Made by a program: the position numbers and the translations under genes
The notes under the pieces: generated by a model
What the model was told of the DNA's origin: nothing
What the model saw: only the letters and a program-made list of their open reading frames with translations
Database searches by the model: none
DNA from: Arthrobacter sp. Marseille-P9274
GTDB taxonomy: Bacteria > Actinomycetota > Actinomycetes > Actinomycetales > Micrococcaceae
NCBI RefSeq assembly: GCF_946892675.1
Contig: NZ_CAMPOV010000001.1
Coordinates: 1,648,033-1,712,032 of the forward strand
Reading direction: 5' to 3'
DNA: 64,000 bases
Shown: positions 39,990 through 49,537 of the stretch, piece after piece
Position numbering within the stretch: the stretch's first letter is position 1
Layout: every line of letters begins with the position of its first letter

Positions 39990-42152
39990 CTACAGCATGC
40001 AGCTGACGCAGCCCTCCACCTCGGTCCCTTCCAGGGCGAGCTGGCGCAGGCGGATGTAGTAGATCGTCTTGATGCCCTTGCGCCAGGCGTAGATCTGGGC
40101 CTTGTTGATGTCCCGGGTGGTGGCGGTGTCCTTGAAGAACAGCGTCAGCGACAGGCCCTGGTCCACGTGCTGCGTGGCGGCGGCGTAAGTGTCGATGATC
40201 TTCTCGTAGCCGATTTCGTACGCATCCTGGTAGTACTCCAGGTTGTCATTCGTGAGGTACGGCGCCGGGTAGTAGACGCGGCCGATCTTGCCTTCCTTGC
40301 GGATCTCGATCTTCGAGGCCACCGGGTGGATGGAGGAGGTCGAGTTGTTGATGTAGGAGATCGAGCCGGTCGGCGGCACGGCCTGCAGGTTCTGGTTGTA
40401 GATGCCGAACTCCATGACGGAGGCCTTCAGCGCTTCCCAGTCCTGCCGGGTCGGGATGTGGATGTTCTGGAACAGCTCCCTGACCTTCTCGGTCTGCGGC
40501 AGCCAGTCCTGCTCGGTGTACTTATCGAAGAACTCTCCGGTGGCGTACTTCGAGTTCTCGAAGCCGCCGAAGGTCTCCCCGGTTTCCTTGGCGATGGCGT
40601 TGGACGCGCGGAGGCAGTGGAAGAGCACGGTCGCGAAGTAGATGTTGGTGAAATCCAGGCCCTCTTCGGAGCCGTAGTGGACCCGCTCGCGGGCCAGGTA
40701 GCCGTGCAGGTTCATCTGGCCGAGGCCGATGGCGTGCGACTGGGCGTTGCCGGCAGCGATGGAGGGCACGGAGTTGATGTACGACATGTCCGAGACCGCG
40801 GTCAGGGCGCGGATGGACGTCTCGATGGTGGCGCCGAAGTCCGGGGAATCCATGGTCTTGGCGATGTTCATCGACCCGAGGTTGCAGGAAATGTCCTTGC
40901 CGACCTCGGCATACGTCAGGTCCTCGTTGTACTCGGACGAGGTGGAGACCTGCAGGATCTCCGAGCACAGATTGCTCATGGTGATCTTGCCGGCGATCGG
41001 GTTGGCCCGGTTCACCGTGTCCTCGAACATGATGTACGGGTAGCCCGATTCGAACTGGATCTCGGCGAGGGTCTGGAAGAACTCGCGGGCGTTGATCTTG
41101 GTCTTCTTGATCCGGGCGTCGTCCACCATCTCGTAGTACTTCTCGGTGACCGAGACGTCGGAGAAGGGCATACCGTAGACGCGCTCGACGTCGTACGGGG
41201 AGAACAGGTACATGTCCTCGTTGCGCTTGGCGAGCTCGAAGGTGATGTCCGGAATCACCACGCCGAGGGAGAGGGTCTTGATGCGGATCTTCTCGTCCGC
41301 GTTCTCGCGCTTGGTGTCCAGGAACCGGTAGATGTCCGGGTGGTGGGCGTGCAGGTACACGGCGCCCGCGCCCTGGCGCGCGCCGAGCTGGTTAGCGTAG
41401 GAGAAGGAGTCTTCCAGGAGCTTCATGACCGGGATGACGCCGGAGGACTGGTTCTCGATCTGCTTGATCGGGGCGCCGTGCTCGCGGATGTTGGTCAGGG
41501 ACAGCGCGACGCCGCCGCCGCGCTTGGACAGCTGGAGGGCCGAGTTGATGCCGCGGGCGATGGACTCCATGTTGTCTTCGATCCGCAGCAGGAAGCAGGA
41601 GACCAGTTCGCCGCGCTGCTTCTTGCCCGCGTTCAGGAAGGTCGGCGTGGCCGGCTGGAACCGTCCCTCGATGATTTCGTCGACCAGCCGGGTGGCCAGT
41701 TCCTCATCGCCGCGGGCCAGGTGCAGGGCCACCATGCAGACGCGGTCCTCATAGCGCTCCAGGTAGCGCTTGCCGTCGAAGGTCTTGAGTGTGTAGGACG
41801 TGTAGAACTTGAAGGCGCCCAGGAACGTCTCGAACCGGAACTTCTTCTTGTAGGCGTGGCTGAACAGGTCGCGGATGAAGTTCATCGTGTACTGGTCAAG
41901 CGTTTCGCGCTCGTAGTAGTCGTGCTTGACCAGGTAATCGAGCTTCTCGTCCACGTCGTGGAAGAAGACGGTGTTGGTGTTGACGTGCTCCAGGAAGTAC
42001 TGGCGCGCCGCCCATCGGTCGGCTTCGAACTGGATCTTGCCGTCCGGTCCGTAGAGGTTCAGCATCGCATTGAGCTCGTGGTAACCGAGCCCCTTGTACG
42101 CTGCGGGCAGTTCCTTAGCGGCTACGGCCGCGTCTGCGACTGTCGTTTCCAA
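39990..42152 (-). CDS. nrdE: Class Ib ribonucleotide reductase, large subunit
   Basis: A 720-residue catalytic subunit. Active-site cysteines are in [18 protein letters not shown] and the SNLCSEIL motif; the C-terminal redox pair is CVSCML. Other marks are [19 protein letters not shown] and [19 protein letters not shown]. There is no ATP-cone domain at the N-terminus, as expected for NrdE. Its start overlaps the end of nrdI by 31 bases, so nrdH-nrdI-nrdE form one operon and nrdF follows. Confidence 0.97.
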   Translation of the reverse strand: METTVADAAVAAKELPAAYKGLGYHELNAMLNLYGPDGKIQFEADRWAARQYFLEHVNTNTVFFHDVDEKLDYLVKHDYYERETLDQYTMNFIRDLFSHAYKKKFRFETFLGAFKFYTSYTLKTFDGKRYLERYEDRVCMVALHLARGDEELATRLVDEIIEGRFQPATPTFLNAGKKQRGELVSCFLLRIEDNMESIARGINSALQLSKRGGGVALSLTNIREHGAPIKQIENQSSGVIPVMKLLEDSFSYANQLGARQGAGAVYLHAHHPDIYRFLDTKRENADEKIRIKTLSLGVVIPDITFELAKRNEDMYLFSPYDVERVYGMPFSDVSVTEKYYEMVDDARIKKTKINAREFFQTLAEIQFESGYPYIMFEDTVNRANPIAGKITMSNLCSEILQVSTSSEYNEDLTYAEVGKDISCNLGSMNIAKTMDSPDFGATIETSIRALTAVSDMSYINSVPSIAAGNAQSHAIGLGQMNLHGYLARERVHYGSEEGLDFTNIYFATVLFHCLRASNAIAKETGETFGGFENSKYATGEFFDKYTEQDWLPQTEKVRELFQNIHIPTRQDWEALKASVMEFGIYNQNLQAVPPTGSISYINNSTSSIHPVASKIEIRKEGKIGRVYYPAPYLTNDNLEYYQDAYEIGYEKIIDTYAAATQHVDQGLSLTLFFKDTATTRDINKAQIYAWRKGIKTIYYIRLRQLALEGTEVEGCVSCML

Positions 42153-42607
42153 AAGTCTTCCAATCCTTGTTTGACCCGGTCCACGTCTTCGGACGTCCCC
42201 ATAAGTTCAAAGCTGTATAAGTGCGGCACCTGGCACTTTGCGGCGATCTTCTTTGCCGCCAGGCAGTACGTGGTGCCGAAGTTGGTGTTGCCGGAACCGA
42301 TGACTCCGCGGAGCAGGTTTCGGTTGCCCTCGTGCTTGAGGAATTTGAGGACCTGCGGCGGAATCGAGTTCCGGCCGCCCTCGCCGCCGTACGTCGGGAT
42401 GACCAGGACATACGGCCGGCGGGCGTAGATGGTTTGGTCCCGGGAAAAAACCGGAATCCTCGCCGCTTCCACACCGAGCTTCCCGATGAAGCGGTGGGTG
42501 TTTTCGGAGGTCGACGAGAAGTAGATCAGGGATGCAGCCGTTGTGGAGCCGGGCCCGCCTCCGAACCCGTGCTCGATGGCCCCTCCGGCCGTCAGCAGAG
42601 CCGTCAT
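42122..42607 (-). CDS. nrdI: NrdI flavodoxin-like protein
   Basis: A 161-residue flavoprotein that provides oxidant for manganese-tyrosyl radical assembly in NrdF. FMN-binding parts are [14 protein letters not shown] at the start, [12 protein letters not shown] in the middle, and [18 protein letters not shown]. The ATG chosen follows AAAAGGCGG; the longer frame upstream is Arg/Pro-rich and overlaps nrdH. Its 3' end overlaps nrdE. Confidence 0.94.
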   Translation of the reverse strand: MTALLTAGGAIEHGFGGGPGSTTAASLIYFSSTSENTHRFIGKLGVEAARIPVFSRDQTIYARRPYVLVIPTYGGEGGRNSIPPQVLKFLKHEGNRNLLRGVIGSGNTNFGTTYCLAAKKIAAKCQVPHLYSFELMGTSEDVDRVKQGLEDFWKRQSQTRP

Positions 42608-42635
42608 GGAGACCGCCTTTTCGAATCCGTTCCGG

Positions 42636-42881
42636 CTAGGCCACAGTAGCGGCCGCAGACTGGGCGAGGCCCTCGATCTTGTCCGGGCGGAAGCCGGACC
42701 AGTGGTCCTGTTCGGTAACGACCACCGGAGCCTGCATGTAGCCCAGGGCCCGGACGCGGTCCAGGGCTGCGGGGTCCTGCGAGAGGTCAACGGTCTCGTA
42801 GGCGATGCCCTTCTTGTCCAGCGCCCGGTAAGTCGCGTTGCACTGCACGCATGCCGGCTTGGTGTAAACCGTTACAGTCAT
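42636..42881 (-). CDS. nrdH: NrdH glutaredoxin-like protein
   Basis: An 81-residue redoxin that reduces NrdE. The redox motif is C-V-Q-C in [17 protein letters not shown]; the cis-Pro segment [19 protein letters not shown] is typical of NrdH. First gene of the nrdHIE operon, preceded by paired NrdR-like boxes. Confidence 0.96.
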   Translation of the reverse strand: MTVTVYTKPACVQCNATYRALDKKGIAYETVDLSQDPAALDRVRALGYMQAPVVVTEQDHWSGFRPDKIEGLAQSAAATVA

Positions 42882-43425
42882 GGTCCCTCTCCCCTAAAGT
42901 CTGTGGCTATTCTTCGCTGTCGCCCGGTGCCGTCCCGCGGTCACACCGGCTGGTCTTGTCCTTCACCCGCCAGCGGCTTTCAATCTACTACATCTAGTGC
43001 ACGCATCTCGCCGCGACCCCTAGATGATGTATTACAAGTATGTCATTCATCCCCCGCGTCGTCCACAGGAACCCGGGATTCGATTAATGATGAAACCGTT
43101 GATTTTCCGCGGTTCCGAAGCCTCCGCCGGAACGCCATCCACAGCCTGTGGACGGACTTGCCAACAGGCCGGAAATCCTTCGTGTCGCGTGTTCTTCGGC
43201 GTGTCGTTCCGCCCACGTCGTGTCTTCGGAGCCGGGCACGCCACTTCAGCGGGCAACCTTAAGTACAACACCCGGGACTGAGGATCCATTCCTGCGCCGC
43301 GGTGGCCGGCCGCACGCGGCGGGGCCTCCCCCGTACCGGCGCTTCATCCCCTCCCGACGCCGGAAACGGCGCGATCGTGCCTAAGATGCTGTGATGGAGC
43401 ATCCTTCCAAGCGTCAGGAGAACTG
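42882..43425. other. nrd promoter region and non-coding sequence
   Basis: No gene. It contains the tandem NrdR-type boxes listed next and the promoter of the LysR gene. Confidence 0.5.
42987..43030 (-). promoter_or_regulatory. Tandem NrdR-type boxes upstream of nrdH
   Basis: Box A is ACTA-CATC-TAGT (a perfect dyad). Box B, CCTA-GATG-ATGT, has one good arm. Their centres are 32 bases apart, about three helical turns, which is the spacing typical of paired NrdR sites. NrdR represses ribonucleotide reductase genes when dATP/ATP is high. Confidence 0.65.
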
Positions 43426-44349
43426 ATGGTCAATACGGTGCACCTGCGCACACTGCTGGAAGTGACCAGGCGCGGCTCCTTCGCGGCCGCCGCCGGCCAG
43501 CTGGGCTACACGGCATCAGCGGTGTCCCAGCAGATGTCGGCGCTGGAACGCGAGACAGGCGTCAAGCTCTTCGAGCGGTCGGCCCGCAGCGTCCAGCCCA
43601 CCGAAGCCGCGCAGATCATGTCGCGCCACGCTGCCAAGGTGCTGACCGACATCGAGGCGCTGCTCGCCGCGACGGCCGGCAGCCACGATGCCAGTGCACA
43701 GGAGATCAAGCTGGGCATCTTCCCCAGCCTGGCCACCTATGTGCTGCCCCGCCTGCTGAGCGCCTCCGACTGGTCCGGCCTCGGCATCAAACTCAAGGTC
43801 TATGTGGCCGAACCCGGCCAGACGATCCAGGGGCTGCGGAGCGGCGGCGGACTCGACGTCGCGCTGGTCTTCCAGGTCGGACAGGGCGGGCTGGCCTGGC
43901 CGCACAACATCAGCCGGCAGTGGCTCGGGGACGACAACTACCGGGTGGTGCTGCCGCAGTCCTGGGGCATCCGCCACGGCGCCACTGTCACGGCCTCCCA
44001 GCTGGCCGAAATGCCGTGGATCATGCACCACCCCGGGACGAGCGACGCGACGGTGATCGAGCGGCTTTTCGCCAGCTGCGACCTGCATCCGCGCGTGGCC
44101 GCCTACTGCGATGACTTCAACGCCAGCCTGGCCATGGCCGCCTCCGGTCTGGGCGCAGCACTAGTGCCGGAACTGGCGCTGCAGGACGGACCGGACGGCA
44201 TCGTCGTCATCGACGTCCCCGAGGTAAGACTGGCCCGGAACATCTTCGCACTGCTTATGAACGACCGGCAGAACCCGAGGCTGGATGTCTTCATGGACCG
44301 GCTCTCCGGCATCCTGCACGAGTCGAGCATCGCCCGCAAGCGCCGCTAA
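43426..44349 (+). CDS. LysR family transcriptional regulator
   Basis: A 307-residue LysR-type regulator. The winged helix reads VHLRTLLEVTRRGSFAAA and LGYTASAVSQQMSALERE, the usual actinobacterial form. The effector domain follows, with KLGIFPSLATYVLPRLL and a late ASGLGAALVPELAL. CAGGAGA precedes the ATG. It is followed by a SulP transporter on the same strand after about 155 bases, but no evidence ties the two functionally. Confidence 0.88.
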   Translation: MVNTVHLRTLLEVTRRGSFAAAAGQLGYTASAVSQQMSALERETGVKLFERSARSVQPTEAAQIMSRHAAKVLTDIEALLAATAGSHDASAQEIKLGIFPSLATYVLPRLLSASDWSGLGIKLKVYVAEPGQTIQGLRSGGGLDVALVFQVGQGGLAWPHNISRQWLGDDNYRVVLPQSWGIRHGATVTASQLAEMPWIMHHPGTSDATVIERLFASCDLHPRVAAYCDDFNASLAMAASGLGAALVPELALQDGPDGIVVIDVPEVRLARNIFALLMNDRQNPRLDVFMDRLSGILHESSIARKRR

Positions 44350-44504
44350 GCCGGTGCCGCGGTGATAGGCGTGGTCCCCGCGCCCAGCGGCAGCAACCCG
44401 GCAGGGCAACCGTGGCTGGCCCCGCCGGGTGCGGTGGATAATGGGCTCAGCCCCGGGCGCGCAGCCGGAGCGTTCACGTCGACCGACCTTGGGGCGGAGC
44501 TCGA

Positions 44505-46199
44505 GTGGGACAGCGTAAGTGGATCGACAGGTTCTTCCCCGGGATCGGCGTGGCCCTGCGCTATGACCGCTCGTGGCTGCGCTCCGATCTCGTGGCCGGG
44601 GCGGCGCTCTTCACCCTGCTGATCCCGGCGGGGATGGCCTACGCCGCCGCGGCCGGGCTACCGCCGGTCACCGGCCTCTATGCGACCATCGTTCCGCTGC
44701 TGGCCTACGCGGTTTTCGGCCCCTCACGGCTGCTGGTGATCGGGCCGGACTCGTCGCTGGCGCCGATGATCGCCGCCGCCGTGCTCCCCTTGGCGCTGGA
44801 GGACCAGGACCGCGCCGTGGCCCTCGCCGGACTGCTGGCCGTGCTGACCGGGCTCATCCTCGTCGCCGGCCGGGCGCTGAAGCTGGGCTTCGTCACCGGG
44901 CTGCTCTCCAAGCCCATCCGTTCCGGCTACCTCAACGGCATTGCGCTGGTGGTCTTCGCCAGCCAGCTTCCCAAGCTGATGGGCGTCCCGGGCTCCGGGT
45001 CCTCGACTTGGGAGAATTTCGGCCTTGCCGCGGGTGGGCTCACCGACGGCGGCGTCAACGGCACGGCCTTGGTGATCGGCCTGGCATCACTGGTGGCGAT
45101 CGCCGTTCCCAAGCTGCTGGGGTGGAAGCTCCCGGGCATCCTTATCGCGGTTGCGGGGTCCATGATTGCGACGGCGGTGCTGGGGCTTGCATCCGAGGTC
45201 CCCGTGGTCGGCGCCCTGCCTCAGGGGCTGCCCGCGCCGGCCCTCGGCGGGGTGCGGCCCTCCGATGTCCTGGCCCTGGTCGGCCCGGCCGCCGGGATCG
45301 CCCTGATTGCCTTCGCCGATACCGGCGTCCTATCCCGGACACTGGCGGACCGCTACGGGTACCGCGTGGACGGCAGCCAGGAGATGGGCGCCCTGGGCAT
45401 GGCCAACGTGTCGGCGGGCCTGCTCGGCGGGTTCCCGATCTCCGGCAGCACGTCGCGCACCCCGGTTTCCATCGACGCCGGGGCCCGTACCCAGCTGGCC
45501 AGCTTCGTGGCGGCGCTGCTCGTCGCGGGCTTCATGCTGCTGGCACCGGGTCTCACGGCGTACCTGCCGCAAAGCACCCTCGCCGCCGTCGTGATCGCCG
45601 CCGTCGCCTCCCTGGTGGACGTCAGGACCCTGATGCGACTGGCGCGCATGAGCCGTACCGAAACCGTCCTGCTTATCGCCGCCTTTCTGGGCGTCGTCTT
45701 CGTGGGCGTGCTCCAAGGCATCGCCATTGCCGTCGGCCTGGCTTTGCTGGCCTTCGTGCGGCAGGCCTGGAGCCCCTACCGCACGGAACTCGTCAAAGTG
45801 CCCGACGTGCCGGGCTTCCACGACGTCGACAGGCATCCGGAGGGAGAACGGATTCCCGGGCTGGTCATCGCCCGTTTCGATGCCCCGCTGTTCTTTGCCA
45901 ACAGCGCCCTGTTCAGCGACCACATCAGGACCCTGGTCGAGGAAGCTCCCCCGCCTGTACGGATGGTCATTGTTGCTGCCGAGCCGATCACCGGCCTGGA
46001 TACCTCGGCCACGGACACCCTGGTGGAGCTCGACAAACATCTGGAGCGCGAGGGCATCGAGCTGGTGTTCGCCGAGATGAAGGGCCCGGTCAAGGACCGG
46101 CTCGTCAAGTTCGGCGTGGGCAGCCGGTTCGGTCCGGACCACTTCTTCCCGACCACCAATAATGCGGTCAAGTCGTACCGGGGAATCGTGGACGATTGA
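44505..46199 (+). CDS. SulP family anion transporter with STAS domain
   Basis: A 564-residue transporter. About 12 helices start after LRSDLVAGAALFTLLIPAG; SulP marks include GLPPVTGLYATIVPLLAYAV, FGPSRLLVIGPDSSLAPM and ISGSTSRTPVSIDAGARTQL. The C-terminal STAS domain is at about residues 455-555 (VIARFDAPLFFANSALFSD, ITGLDTSATDTLVEL). Substrates in the family are sulfate, bicarbonate or other anions; this one cannot be assigned. The start is a GTG with GGAG upstream. It ends before the tRNA genes on the opposite strand. Confidence 0.92.
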   Translation: MGQRKWIDRFFPGIGVALRYDRSWLRSDLVAGAALFTLLIPAGMAYAAAAGLPPVTGLYATIVPLLAYAVFGPSRLLVIGPDSSLAPMIAAAVLPLALEDQDRAVALAGLLAVLTGLILVAGRALKLGFVTGLLSKPIRSGYLNGIALVVFASQLPKLMGVPGSGSSTWENFGLAAGGLTDGGVNGTALVIGLASLVAIAVPKLLGWKLPGILIAVAGSMIATAVLGLASEVPVVGALPQGLPAPALGGVRPSDVLALVGPAAGIALIAFADTGVLSRTLADRYGYRVDGSQEMGALGMANVSAGLLGGFPISGSTSRTPVSIDAGARTQLASFVAALLVAGFMLLAPGLTAYLPQSTLAAVVIAAVASLVDVRTLMRLARMSRTETVLLIAAFLGVVFVGVLQGIAIAVGLALLAFVRQAWSPYRTELVKVPDVPGFHDVDRHPEGERIPGLVIARFDAPLFFANSALFSDHIRTLVEEAPPPVRMVIVAAEPITGLDTSATDTLVELDKHLEREGIELVFAEMKGPVKDRLVKFGVGSRFGPDHFFPTTNNAVKSYRGIVDD

Positions 46200-46269
46200 G
46201 CCGGCCCCACGCTGGACCGCCACGTAGGTCTTTGGCGAAATCGGGAGAGGCTTGTCCGGGAAACAAAAA

Positions 46270-46314
46270 GAGGCTTACCGCCTGCCGGTCTCTCTCCGGC
46301 GGGCGATAAGCCTC
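46270..46314 (-). terminator. Strong rho-independent terminator after tRNA-Ala
   Basis: A 19-base stem with one mismatch and one G-U pair and a seven-base loop, followed on the minus strand by TTTTTGTTT. It lies directly after the second tRNA-Ala gene. Confidence 0.9.
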
Positions 46315-46319
46315 GTTGG

Positions 46320-46392
46320 TGGAGCTGAGGGGACTCGAACCCCTGACCCCCTGCATGCCATGCAGGTGCGCTACCAGCTGCGCCACAGCCCC
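46320..46392 (-). tRNA. tRNA-Ala(GGC), second copy in transcription order
   Basis: A 73-nt cloverleaf without encoded CCA. Acceptor GGGGCTG pairs with CAGCTCC (one G-T pair), D-loop GCGCAGCTGGTAGCGC, anticodon loop ATGGCAT (anticodon GGC), T-arm AGGGGTTCGAGTCCCCT. Identical to the other copy. Followed by a strong terminator. Confidence 0.97.
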
Positions 46393-46474
46393 GTTAGGAA
46401 ATACCTGCCGGCCAAAAGTGCCGGACTGTTGTGTTCCACGGCGTGGTTCCATCTGTTCCAGATGCTTCCACGAG

Positions 46475-46547
46475 TGGAGCTGAGGGGACTCGAACCCCTG
46501 ACCCCCTGCATGCCATGCAGGTGCGCTACCAGCTGCGCCACAGCCCC
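46475..46547 (-). tRNA. tRNA-Ala(GGC), first copy in transcription order
   Basis: Same 73 bases as the copy 82 bases downstream, with anticodon GGC. The two genes are probably co-transcribed, downstream of rsfS. Confidence 0.97.
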
Positions 46548-46659
46548 GTATTCGGTGGTATTTCCTTATCGCCCCGTCCGGGGCAACTTGAATATTCTAC
46601 GCAGAAGCTGCCGGGGATGCCAAATCGGGCGCGCGGTGCGTCCGTCCCCGGCTCGCGGG

Positions 46660-47046
46660 CTACTCCGAGTCCGCCGGCGCCGGCTGCGCTTCCAGCTGAA
46701 GGTCGATGCTCGGGCAGTCCTTCCACAGGCGCTCGAGGGCATAGAAGACGCGGTCTTCCTCATGCTGGACGTGGATAACGACCTCGGCGTAGTCGAGCAG
46801 GACCCAGCGGCCCTCGGAACGCCCCTCGCGGCGAACGGGGCGCAGGTCCATCTTGTGCAGGGCCTCCTCGACACCGTCGACAATGGCGTTGACCTGCCGC
46901 TCGCTCGGCGCCGACGCGATTAGGAAGACGTCGGTGATGGCCAGCCGGTCGCTGACGTCGATCGCCACGATGTCCTTGGCGATCTTGTCCGCGGCCGCAC
47001 GGGCTGCTGCGCGGGCGATGGAGATGGAATTTTCGGAAGCGGTCAC
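46660..47046 (-). CDS. rsfS: Ribosome silencing factor
   Basis: A 128-residue protein of the RsfS/Iojap family, which binds ribosomal protein L14 and blocks joining of the ribosomal subunits when nutrients are short. Marks are DIVAIDVSDRLAITDVFLIA, SAPSERQVNAIVDGVEE and EGRWVLLDYAEVVIHVQHEE. It follows the Pro/Ala-rich membrane protein gene after 24 bases, in the usual actinobacterial nadD-x-rsfS operon. Confidence 0.95.
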   Translation of the reverse strand: MTASENSISIARAAARAAADKIAKDIVAIDVSDRLAITDVFLIASAPSERQVNAIVDGVEEALHKMDLRPVRREGRSEGRWVLLDYAEVVIHVQHEEDRVFYALERLWKDCPSIDLQLEAQPAPADSE

Positions 47047-47070
47047 TGAGGTCCCCTTGGTTGGTGCGGT

Positions 47071-48492
47071 CTAGCCGCTGAAGCTGATGATCATCATGGT
47101 GATGCCGGCGATGAACGCCAAAGCACCCAGGGCGAGGGCGGCTATGACGGCAATCCGCATGCGGTTGGCCTGGCCGAGTCCTGCCGTTCGTGCGTCGAGC
47201 GGGTCCAGCCCGTGCGCGTTGGTTGCGCGCAGCGGCTGGATCTTGTTGTCCGCAACGTTTTCGGCGTGGGCCAGCAGCCGGGAACGCGGCGCGGGCCCGG
47301 CGGGCTCCTGGGCCGCGGGTTTGCGCGGCGCGGGCTTGGCCGCCGGCCTGTTCCGCGCCGCCGCGGACATGGTGTCCTTCCGCGGCGGTACGGGCGTTGC
47401 GGCCTTGGCGGCGTCAGCGGGACGGGCGGGCGCCGGCGCCGCTCCCGCCGCTGCCTTGGTCCGGGCGTCGGGCAGCGGCGTGGCCGGACCCGTGACCTTC
47501 TCCGGACGGCCGGCGGGGCGCGCCTTCTGTGGCCGGTCCGCCACAATCGGCACGTGCGAGGTGGCCGATGGACGCAGGACGTGCTTCTCGCTCCCGGGCA
47601 TGCGCACGAACTCCATCGGGGCGGAAGCCAGGTCCTGGACCGGGGGCTGTCCTGTTGCAGTGGTGCGTTGCTGGCGGGCCTCGGCGCTCAGGCGCTGCTT
47701 GTCCGCGGCGCGGCGGTTGAGCACGGCGGCGCGTTCTGCCAGGGCCTTCTGCTGCGCCAGCACTTCCAGGTCCACCTTGCGTGGGTCCTGTTCCTGTGCC
47801 GCGAGCACGTTGGCCATGTTCTTGGCCTGTCCGATCAGCAGCTCCCGGGCGGCGAGTGCCTGTTCCACCGACATCTCCCCCGCCTCTACTGCCTTGGCGG
47901 CGGCCGGCGGGAGCTCGGGAACGGCAGCCGTCGCCGCGGCATTGTCCGGCTGCGCCGGCTGCTCACGCTTGCGGCGGTCGCGGCGGCCGCCTTCCACCGG
48001 CGGATGCTGAGGCTGGTAGCCGGCGTCGACCGTCATCCCGCCGTCCGCCTTGCCCGAGGTGCCATCGTCCTTGTTACCGGCCGTGGCGCCGTCGTTAGTG
48101 CCCGAAACGGCAACGCCCTCTGCCGGCTTGGCCCGCAGCTGGCCGGCAGCCTGGGCGCCGCGCTCGCGTTCCAACTGCTGGAGCCGGAGCTGCCTGCGGG
48201 TCGGCGGGTTCTGCTGTTCCCGGGGCGCAGGAACCTTCGGCAGCGCTTCGGTCAACGCCTTGTAGGCCTGGTGTGCTTCGCGGTCGCGGGCCCGTGCCTG
48301 CGAGGAGCGTTCGGCGGGGCGCTGCTGTCCCGCCTTGGGATCCCGGGAGGGTGCATCGGGCGCACCGGCAGGAATCTCCGATGCGCCGGCTTCGCTCCCG
48401 GCGACGTCCCGGTCCTGGGGATGGTCGGCGGCTTCGCTGCGCTGCAGCCGAAGTTCCCTCCGGCTGCGAGGCTGCTGCGATTCCTTGCTCAT
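47071..48492 (-). CDS. Long Pro/Ala/Arg-rich membrane-anchored protein
   Basis: A 473-residue low-complexity protein. Most of the length is a disordered Arg/Ala/Pro/Gln region with repeated RRELRLQ / RRQLRLQQLE motifs at residues 11-17 and about 100. A single C-terminal transmembrane helix (MRIAVIAALALGALAFIAG) anchors it with the long tail inside. Proteins like this sit between nadD and rsfS in Micrococcaceae genomes. The repeated basic LQxLE motif may bind a partner; function unknown. Coding status is firm from context. Confidence 0.85.
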   Translation of the reverse strand: MSKESQQPRSRRELRLQRSEAADHPQDRDVAGSEAGASEIPAGAPDAPSRDPKAGQQRPAERSSQARARDREAHQAYKALTEALPKVPAPREQQNPPTRRQLRLQQLERERGAQAAGQLRAKPAEGVAVSGTNDGATAGNKDDGTSGKADGGMTVDAGYQPQHPPVEGGRRDRRKREQPAQPDNAAATAAVPELPPAAAKAVEAGEMSVEQALAARELLIGQAKNMANVLAAQEQDPRKVDLEVLAQQKALAERAAVLNRRAADKQRLSAEARQQRTTATGQPPVQDLASAPMEFVRMPGSEKHVLRPSATSHVPIVADRPQKARPAGRPEKVTGPATPLPDARTKAAAGAAPAPARPADAAKAATPVPPRKDTMSAAARNRPAAKPAPRKPAAQEPAGPAPRSRLLAHAENVADNKIQPLRATNAHGLDPLDARTAGLGQANRMRIAVIAALALGALAFIAGITMMIISFSG

Positions 48493-48526
48493 GCTCTGCT
48501 AATCACCCATGTGGTCTCGTCTGCGG

Positions 48527-49189
48527 CTAGTTCTGTGATTCTGGCGCTCCCGGAAGTGCGGAGCGGTACAGGCCGTACTTGGCTATGTACTGTACTACGC
48601 CGTCCGGCACCAGGTACCAGACGGGCTGGTCTTCGGCGACCCGGTCACGGCAATCCGTGGAGGAGATGGCCATTGCCGGCACCTCCAGCAGGCTCACGTC
48701 CTTGCGTCCGAGGTCGTGGAGGACATGGCCCGGCCGGGTGACCCCGACGAAGTGCGCCAGCGACCACAGCTCATCGATGTCCTTCCAGGACAGGATCTGC
48801 GCCATGGCGTCCGCGCCGGTGATGAAGAACAGTTCGGCGTCCGGCCGGGCGGCGCGCAGGTCGCGCAGGGTGTCGATGGTGTAGGTCAGGCCGGGACGGT
48901 CGATGTCCACGCGGCTGACCGTGAAGCGCGGGTTCGATGCTGTGGCGATCACCGTCATGAGGTAGCGGTGCTCGGCCGGCGAGACGTCCCGGGACGATTT
49001 CTGCCACGGCTGGCCGGTCGGCACGAAGACGACCTCGTCCAGATCGAAGACGGCGGCGACTTCGCTCGCGGCCACGAGGTGGCCATGGTGGATCGGGTCG
49101 AAGGTCCCGCCCATCACTCCGAGCCGGACGCGCCGGCCGGCGCCCCCCGCGGAGCGGGAGGCCGCATCCGCAGGTGACGCGAAGGGCAT
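48527..49189 (-). CDS. nadD: Nicotinate-nucleotide adenylyltransferase
   Basis: A 220-residue enzyme that adenylates nicotinate mononucleotide to deamido-NAD in NAD biosynthesis. The nucleotidyltransferase signature is [19 protein letters not shown] near the start; ISSTDCRDR near the end replaces the usual I-S-S-T-x-I-R. The preceding 75-residue gene ends two bases upstream of the start, so they are likely co-transcribed. Confidence 0.95.
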   Translation of the reverse strand: MPFASPADAASRSAGGAGRRVRLGVMGGTFDPIHHGHLVAASEVAAVFDLDEVVFVPTGQPWQKSSRDVSPAEHRYLMTVIATASNPRFTVSRVDIDRPGLTYTIDTLRDLRAARPDAELFFITGADAMAQILSWKDIDELWSLAHFVGVTRPGHVLHDLGRKDVSLLEVPAMAISSTDCRDRVAEDQPVWYLVPDGVVQYIAKYGLYRSALPGAPESQN

Positions 49190-49190
49190 C

Positions 49191-49418
49191 CTAGTGGCGG
49201 GCCTGGCCGTGGTCGTGCTTGTTCGGATGCTGGCGGTGCGGGTCGACGTGTTCGTCGACCGCAGGGTGCCGGTGGCCGACGCTGGTGAAAGCCATCGTGG
49301 CGAACATCAGGATGACGAAGACCACGAAGATGCCTCCGCCGATTGCCTCGGCCGGAACCGGCAGTTCAACATGAGGTTCGGCTGCCGCCAGTGCGGCGCT
49401 GTATACCTGAGTCAGCAT
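49191..49418 (-). CDS. Small membrane protein (75 aa)
   Basis: A 75-residue protein with a hydrophobic helix at residues 28-46 ([19 protein letters not shown]) and a His-rich tail ([19 protein letters not shown]). It lies immediately before nadD on the same strand. Similar small His-tailed membrane proteins accompany nadD in related genomes; the tail could bind metal ions. Function unknown. Confidence 0.7.
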   Translation of the reverse strand: MLTQVYSAALAAAEPHVELPVPAEAIGGGIFVVFVILMFATMAFTSVGHRHPAVDEHVDPHRQHPNKHDHGQARH

Positions 49419-49537
49419 TGTTCTCCCTCTGAGAATGCGTCGAGCGCCATTACGCGGCGCGGGTCTGCTTCTGTCTAATCGTACGCGTTGAGCGGCGGCA
49501 AGCCCGCATTGGCAAGCCGCCGGGGCCGGTCATGCGG

